From Turnera subulata (lineage: Eukaryota > Streptophyta > Magnoliopsida > Malpighiales > Passifloraceae): 64,000 bases of DNA. The translations under genes and the position numbers were made by a program. Below the pieces are notes generated by a model. It made no database searches. It had not been told where the DNA came from and saw only the letters and a list, made by a program, of their open reading frames with translations. The stretch's first letter is position 1; the number at the start of each line of letters is the position of its first letter. Below are positions 58,160 to 64,000 of this stretch, piece by piece. Location of the stretch: assembly GCA_028386065.3 (NCBI GenBank), contig JAKUCV010007109.1, positions 96,472 through 160,471 of the forward strand. The letters run 5' to 3'.

Positions 58160-60629
58160 TGGGCTGGCTGATTACTAACTAATAATATAGTCGTCAGTTT
58201 AGGGTTTGGGTATTATCGAGGACAGAGTGGGTGACATAAGAAGAGGGAAACGAGGAGCAGTGAAGCGAAGACAGGTGGTGCAATTGTGGTCCTTTTTAAA
58301 GAGAGGAGGAAACAGCAGAAGAAGCAGGGAGGGAGGGTGTGGCTTCTTTGAGGGTTTTTGGTTTAGTTTAATTATCGTTATTGGGAAATAGAAGATAGAT
58401 AGATATATAGAAGATAGGATTGTGGAGGACGGTGGTGATAGAGGAGGAAAGGAAGGATGGGAAAGTGACGCTTGTATGTATGAGAATGGAGGAAGTGTTT
58501 AGTTTATTGAATGGCTCACATATGGCGCCCAGTGAACCGACCTTGCAGGTTTTTTCTAAAAAGATTCTCTTTCTATTCAAAGTACCATCTTTCAATTCTG
58601 GTCAGACCGTCAAGTATCAGTTTTTTCTTGCTTTTGTTTGTTCATAATAATTTATGGCCAAGAGTCGAGTGGGAGGGCTATTTCGACCATTGCTTTTTAG
58701 TTTTTCTTTTTAACTCCTATAAATTACGTCCCTTTTATATCCTAGGTGGAACTTTTTTTTAGTTTTACCAAAAAGAAAAGTGACGGTATTGTATTTTCAT
58801 TCTAAACAAAATCTTATTGGGCTATAATGCTCTCATGTCCACACGGACAAAGCCCACATCTTGATAAATGCGTCATAAATTATTTCTTTTGGTTTAAAAT
58901 TTAGGAGTGAGATAGATATTGCATCAATAATTAAATTTAGAATATAAAAATTTGCCATCCATGCGTCAATTGGAAGGATGTATTTAGTAAGTTTGAGGTT
59001 TGAGTCCTCATGTCTACAGAAAATCGTTATCGAAACGAAAGAATCATCCACTAATGTTAAAAAAAAAAAAAGAATCATCCACTATAATTGGGTGTGTAAT
59101 CCGTTTTAAATTTGGATTAGTCGGAGTAAAACTCTTTGGACCAAAAACCCAAAAAAGGTTTATTTTTAGTAAACAGGTGCGACACTAGCAAGATAGTGAC
59201 TAGTGTACAATTACTTCTCACTAAAAGAATCCTATGACGAACCTTGGAATTTTAGTAACATCCGAACCCAATCTAATGTTCCGCCTCGACAAAGAAAAGG
59301 ACATGTACAAACTGTGCAATAATTAGAAGTTTGCTGTCTTAATTTCAACCATTCAGAAAAGATAGCAGCCTCTGTTATAATGAGATCTGATGCATCAGTG
59401 AGATGAATCCGATCATCACACAAGCAGCCTCTGCAGTTGTCTTGATTTGTTTGGAGAGTACACAGTGCTAGTAGTAGTAGTGTACATGGCCAGTTACATG
59501 GCCAGGAACATTCTCAATTATTATAGTAAACTCCTGCAAATCGGTTTCGAATAATTGCGCCACAGAAAGATCGCTTATAGTATTGTGCTCTTCTGGCTCA
59601 CACTTGGCTCAAAAAGTACAAATATACTAACCTGCGGCTAATGTCTCCTTGTCGTCTTCGTCCTCGCGTGAAGAATGTGGCCGCAAAGGAAGTCACATTC
59701 TTTTGTGACCCAAAACTGACGGTCACGAGAGTACCGCATCTAGGTGTTTAACCATTTCATCAAACACGTAGACCTTTGTCAGATATATATGTGATGATGT
59801 CTCTTGTTCGATTATTGAAATAGAAAGGCAAATTCAAAAGGAACCGTCACGTTGTTTATCGACCACCAGGCTCTTGATTTAATAAAAAGGATAATGTCTC
59901 CACAGACGTGTCTTTTGCTTTAAGCAATAGACAAGAATGGCACAGCATTAATAAGCTAGTTTGGTTCAAGGTTTCAAGCTGTTAATGTTGAGTCGTGTCG
60001 TTTTTATGCACGAGGAGATCTAAATCCCTTGCATTTTGGGGATGATGAAATATCGTCGCAGCCTCCCACGATTAGGACAACTTAGTCTTAGTATAAGAAT
60101 GAATCCGTACTGTGTCATTCGTAAACTGCTAACCCAGCTTTGCAAATTTTCTGTGAATAGTATAATAAATTTCTCGAGTGCTATTTTGTACAGATTTGAA
60201 ATATTAAAAAAAGGCTATAAATCAGTCAGCGGCTTAAAAAAAATTCAGTAATTTTTCTTTTTCTGACGAGTTAGAACACAAAAGTTTTTTTTTTTTTGTT
60301 TTGAAACAAACAAAATGAAGAGATCAATAGAAACTTGGACTGGATTTCAATTCATAGATGGACACTCCTGTTTTTATAAGTCTCGTTGACTTCTTTTTTT
60401 TTTTGAGAAAAAAAAATAAGAGTTAAAAGACAGTCATTGGGTCAAGTAGTGTTATAAACTCAGAAAACATGGGCCTTCACACTTTGCCCATGGCACAAGC
60501 CCACTTGATGTTGAGTGTAGCACCGGGGAAGCATTACGGACTCAATCTCTTTGTGAACAACTGGGCCAACGCGCTAACCTCTTTGTGATAAACAATCACT
60601 TGATGGGAAGTCCATATTCACCCTCCCCT
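58160..60629. other. intergenic, no gene recognised
   Basis: Promoter side of the serine acetyltransferase gene, then AT-rich DNA. Apart from an A-tailed direct repeat near 59.05 kb I see nothing definite. Confidence 0.5.
59038..59084. repeat. 16-bp direct repeat around a 15-base A-tailed insert
   Basis: AAAGAATCATCCACTA occurs at 59038-59053 and 59069-59084. The insert is ATGTT followed by As. Confidence 0.85.
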
Positions 60630-60639
60630 CATTGTTATT

Positions 60640-61378
60640 GAGTAAATAGTTTTTTCTGTCCCTCCACTTTATCGATTTCGCATTTGTTGTCCCTCTTCGT
60701 TGTTTTTCACTCATCTCGTCCCTCAATTCTTGATTTACCGGGTCACATGGTCCTTTTTACCTGCTGTAACAGGTTGATAGCTATGGAGCTGACAAGTGGC
60801 AGTGGGACCCACACACAACTTATTTATTTAATCATTTTTTCTTTAATCAAATTTTATTTTTAAAATTTTTTAAAATAAATAAATCTTAATTTCTCTCATT
60901 ATATACTAGATTTTATTATTTTTAACCTTTTATTTTTTTAGTTTATAGTTTAGAATTAGATATGTCTCTCTCATTGTTTTAGTTTTTTTTTATTCTAATT
61001 TTAGTTAATTTTGGTTAATTTTGTTCAATTTTATTAACCAGAGGGATTAGGTGACATGATGATCATATTTAATTTTTTTCTCAATGCAGAATTAAAAATT
61101 AATATTTATTTTCTAAAAAATTTATAATTTAAATAAAGATTTTAAATGCTTAAATTTTTTAAAAAATATAAAAAAGGATAAGAAGAATAAAAAGTTGTGC
61201 AAACCATGGGCCCCACTACCACGTGTCAGCTCCACAGTTACCAACCTACTGCAGCAGGTAAAAAGGACCACCTGACCCGGTAAATCAAGAGTTGAAGGAC
61301 GACATGAGTGAAAAAAAACGAGGAGGGACAACAAATGTGAAATCGATAAAGTGGAGGGACAGAAAAAACTATTTACTC
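60640..61378. mobile_element. Mutator-like foldback element, 739 bp, TIRs of about 185 bp, 10-bp target duplication
   Basis: The left end reads GAGTAAATAGTTTTTTCTGT and the right end is its inverted complement. The match continues for about 185 bp per arm at roughly 85-90 percent identity by eye, including CTCCACTTTATCGATTTC, GATTTACCGGGTCA and GGAGCTGACA. CATTGTTATT flanks both sides (60630-60639 and 61379-61388), 9-11 bp long depending on where the end is set. Long inverted termini and a duplication of about 9-10 bp indicate a Mutator-like element. The AT-rich middle has no transposase. Confidence 0.88.
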
Positions 61379-61923
61379 CATTGTTATTGTGAAGCGCCCC
61401 GACCCGAATTTACCGTACACAGTAAACACGAGCCGGAACTGTGACAACCCAATCAAATAAACCCAAGCATACAGTGTGAACCACAAAAACTCGGGCTCGA
61501 CAGCCCATAATAATAAACATCAATAATAATAAAACCGGCCCAATGGCCCAATAATAGAAAAACTATGCACAGCGGAAGACTTTAAATAACTAACACTGTA
61601 TGCGACACATGCAAACTATGGATCCAAGCCCGTCCAAGGGATAACGCTGCAGCCTGTCTGGAATGCACCAAGCCTGTACATGAAACAACTCATCCTACGG
61701 GATGAAAGCCCGCAGGTGAGGGGTGAGTCCGAAGTGCTCACGACAATGGAAAGACCATCAATATGGACACTAAAGTTACTCAAGGCCAAAAACAATCAAA
61801 AACCGACCAAAAGACTCAACAAAATCCAATTATCCAATTTTATCTTTCCGGGCCCCGTCACGGATAAGCTAGGGTCGTACCAGGTTATCAACCTGTTCCT
61901 GGTGCCAGATCAAAAAGAACCCA

Positions 61924-62208
61924 GGGATAGACATCCCAAAAATAACAAACCGGGATAGACATCCCAAGCATAGACATGCTTATCAAGTAACCCAGATCAT
62001 GGCCACCACAAACAGTCTCTAACCATCCGGTCGTACCTCTACTTACCACGTGACAATTATAATACCGTCAATAAAAACCAAGTCACAGGGATCGACATCC
62101 CCATCACAATTCTTTATTATCCATTATTATGATTTGAACCAAAAGACACAGAAAAACACACGGGGATAAACATCCCAAATACCAAACAAGCACCGGGATA
62201 GACATCCC
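61924..62208. repeat. scattered small hairpins in the second LTR
   Basis: GGGAT-NNAC-ATCCC hairpins lie at 61924-61937, 61952-61965, 62088-62101, 62163-62176 and 62195-62208, with loops AGAC, AGAC, CGAC, AAAC and AGAC. A sixth, AAGCATAGACATGCTT at 61966-61981, has the same loop but a different, still perfect stem. The first two are 28 bp apart, as in the first LTR. Confidence 0.93.
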
Positions 62209-62996
62209 GAGCCAAAACACAACAACAGCACAGCATCCAACAATGCAACAACACCAAACACAATAACCGAGTAATAAGGCACATATTGAAGGAAATCCAT
62301 CCTCACCTTGGCCGATTACTCAACTCCGGAAACTATGACCGGTCCGACGCCGGCTTCTCGGGGAACTGCCCGATATCCACCTATACCACAAGACAATATA
62401 TACACTCACATAAATGCACATAATCGGTACTATGATGCCAATACTACGAAACATACCCATCCCGATTACTTATCCCTTATTATTATCATTTATCGAAAAT
62501 AATTTTCCGAACGTATTTCCGAATATAATTTCGGTAGCATACTTTAATTAAAACACTTTTCAAAATATATTTTCATAAAATAATTATAATTCCAAAATTA
62601 TAATCATTATAATTTTTCCAAAAAAAATAACAACCTATTTATAATTTTCAGAAAATATTTATGTAGTATTTATCTTTTTCTAAATATATAATGATAATAT
62701 TTTCCAACATAAAATATAATTACTTTTAATTTCCAAAATACATATTTACATACGCATAACAAAATCATAATTTTCCAGACGAAATAATATATATATTAAA
62801 TTTATAGAATTTAATTTCAAGGCACATATATAATTTCCAAGTAATATTAGTTTTTCCTAAAACATTACTTAATTATTTTTCAAAGTATATATATATCAAA
62901 ACCATAAACCTTAACACAGATTTACCATATTTTTCGAAATATAAAAATATATATATATTTTTTGAAAATTAAATACTAGTAATTATATAACTGATT

Positions 62997-63020
62997 TATA
63001 TATATATATATATATATATA
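62997..63020. repeat. TA microsatellite
   Basis: About twelve TA units inside the second LTR. Confidence 0.9.
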
Positions 63021-63439
63021 AAGAAAAAAAAAATAACAAAGCCAACCCGGATCCAACCCAGGAGGCGCGATCCGGGCGAGCACGCGGGTCGATGGGTCCG
63101 GATGCTCACCTTGGCGGGTCGCAGCGGCGCGACGGCGATGGCGAGCGCGACGCAGCGTGAGCACGGTGCAGAGGTGCAAGCGGCGGCTGGCGACTCCCTG
63201 GAAGGCGGTATGGCAGCGCGGCGACGTCGGCCTGAGGCGGCGGCTGCGAGGGAGTGAGATCCGCCGGGTCTGTGGCGGGTCAACGGCGCGTGTGGGCGTC
63301 TCCGGCAGTGTATGGCGACGGAAGCGACGGGGACGAGTCGGCGACATCACGGCGAAGACGATGGTGGCCTCGGTGTGGCGTGCAGCGGCACAGATCCGGC
63401 CGGCGTGCACAGTAACCCGAATGGGTGACGGACTATTCA

Positions 63440-63720
63440 TCTCCTTCTTCCGGTTTTTTTTTTCTTTTTCTTTCTTTTCTTTTTTTTTTCTTCTTTTCTT
63501 TTCTCTATTTCTGATTTTCTTTTCTTTTTTTTCATTTTTCTGATTTATTATTTTTTTTCCTACTTTCTTCTTTTTTTTTCCTCTCTTCTATTTTTTTTTT
63601 CTGATTTTCCCTTTTTTTCTTTTCTTTTTTTTTTCCTTTCTTTTTCTTTTTTTTCTCTTTTTTCTCTTTTTCTTTTTCCTCTCCTTTTCTTTTTTTCCTT
63701 CTTCTCCTCTCCTCTTCCAC
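63440..63720. repeat. pyrimidine-rich (T/C) tract on the plus strand within the second LTR
   Basis: Nearly 280 bases of T and C with few purines. It lies about 300-350 bp before the LTR end, the same relative place as the purine-rich tract of the first copy, but on the other strand. Confidence 0.88.
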
Positions 63721-64000
63721 CGGCTCCTCTTCTTTATAAACTGAATTTTTTTTACTGTTTATCATGTGAACTCAAATAATGCAATTCGTCTGCATTACGG
63801 ACGAATCCGATCCGGACCAGAAAATAACCGATACCTCCTTAGTTATTTTCCGGTGTGATTTTCCGAGAAATTCCGAAACCCGAAAAATACCAACTTAGTT
63901 CCGAAAAATCCGCGGGAAAATCACGAGCGCGGGAAAACCCTCGGTTTCGAAAAACGACTCCCGATTTACCTTGAATTAATTACCCAAGATTAATTCAACA

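Larger units (their letters stand above)
61390..64000 (-). mobile_element. second long LTR of the same family, cut by the window end
   Basis: It starts (plus view) TGAAGCGCCCCGACCCG and near the window end has CTCGGTTTCGAAAAACGACT and AATTAATTACC, the same two ends as the 32.4-35.6 kb copy in the same orientation. The outer 600 bp or so near the left end align readily (GGATAACGC.GCAGCCTGTC, GGGCCCCGTCAC, AAGCTAGGGTCGTACC), while the middles differ greatly. By comparison the element should end about 65 bases beyond the window. The right flank is not visible, so solo LTR against complete retrotransposon cannot be decided here. Confidence 0.85.

Noticed and set aside
58990..59037. B-box-like GGTTTGAGTCC near 59.0 kb as part of a SINE
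   Set aside because: No convincing A-box upstream, and the nearby direct repeat flanks only 15 bases, so the box is outside the insert.
63157..63765. Open frames rich in Lys/Glu or Phe/Ser near the end
   Set aside because: Translations of a homopyrimidine tract and GC-rich LTR sequence; no protein features.

Overview
This is nuclear DNA of a eudicot plant. The genes have many short exons with GT-AG introns and plant-type products: DSK2 ubiquilin, a B2 cyclin, plastid phosphoserine aminotransferase, a Golgi GRIP golgin and serine acetyltransferase. The intergenic DNA is AT-rich and full of plant hAT, LINE and LTR elements. There is one assembly gap (N run, 33085-33948). No bacterial or organellar features, CRISPR array or complete RNA gene was recognised.

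Layout. 1-3.3 kb: no gene recognised. 3.3-4.4 kb (-): a single-exon C2H2 zinc-finger protein with a DLNxxP (EAR-type) motif. 4.4-9.4 kb: a doubtful small gene, two hAT-type MITEs, two tandem-repeat arrays and an LTR-like remnant. 9.9-13.9 kb (-): DSK2, 8 exons. 15.2-20.9 kb: LINE debris split by a 4.0-kb hAT transposon with an intact 8-bp target duplication and a broken transposase. 21.2-26.8 kb (+): nucleotidyltransferase/poly(A) polymerase family gene, 14 exons. 28.6-31.9 kb: decayed LINE with a 16-bp target duplication. 32.4-35.6 kb: an LTR-like element with a TTCAT duplication that contains the gap. 36.8-40.0 kb (+): cyclin B2, 11 exons, with mitotic MSA motifs upstream. 41.2-42.5 kb (+): phosphoserine aminotransferase, intronless. 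43.8-52.0 kb (-): GRIP golgin, 21 exons. 52.9-54.2 kb: repeated DNA with a MITE. 55.3-58.2 kb (-): serine acetyltransferase, about 10 exons. 60.6-61.4 kb: a Mutator-like foldback element. From 61.4 kb to the end: a second LTR of the same broad family as the 32.4-kb one.

How the genes relate. Phosphoserine aminotransferase makes phosphoserine on the way to serine, and serine acetyltransferase converts serine to O-acetylserine for cysteine, so the two act in linked pathways. The order zinc finger, DSK2, nucleotidyltransferase, cyclin B2, PSAT, SERAT3 agrees with my recollection of Arabidopsis chromosome 2 (about At2g17180 to At2g17640), with CYCB2-PSAT-SERAT3 repeated near At4g35620-35640. This looks like an old conserved block, with the GRIP gene as an extra member here.

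The most unusual signals are non-genic. Both LTRs carry repeated small hairpins whose stems change in a compensated way. Five places show a 15-18-bp direct repeat separated only by 11-24 bases, four of them ending in an A-rich tail, as if a retroposon had been truncated to its tail. Exon boundaries were derived by hand from splice signals, reading frame and family similarity; the summed coding lengths of all the multi-exon genes are multiples of three.
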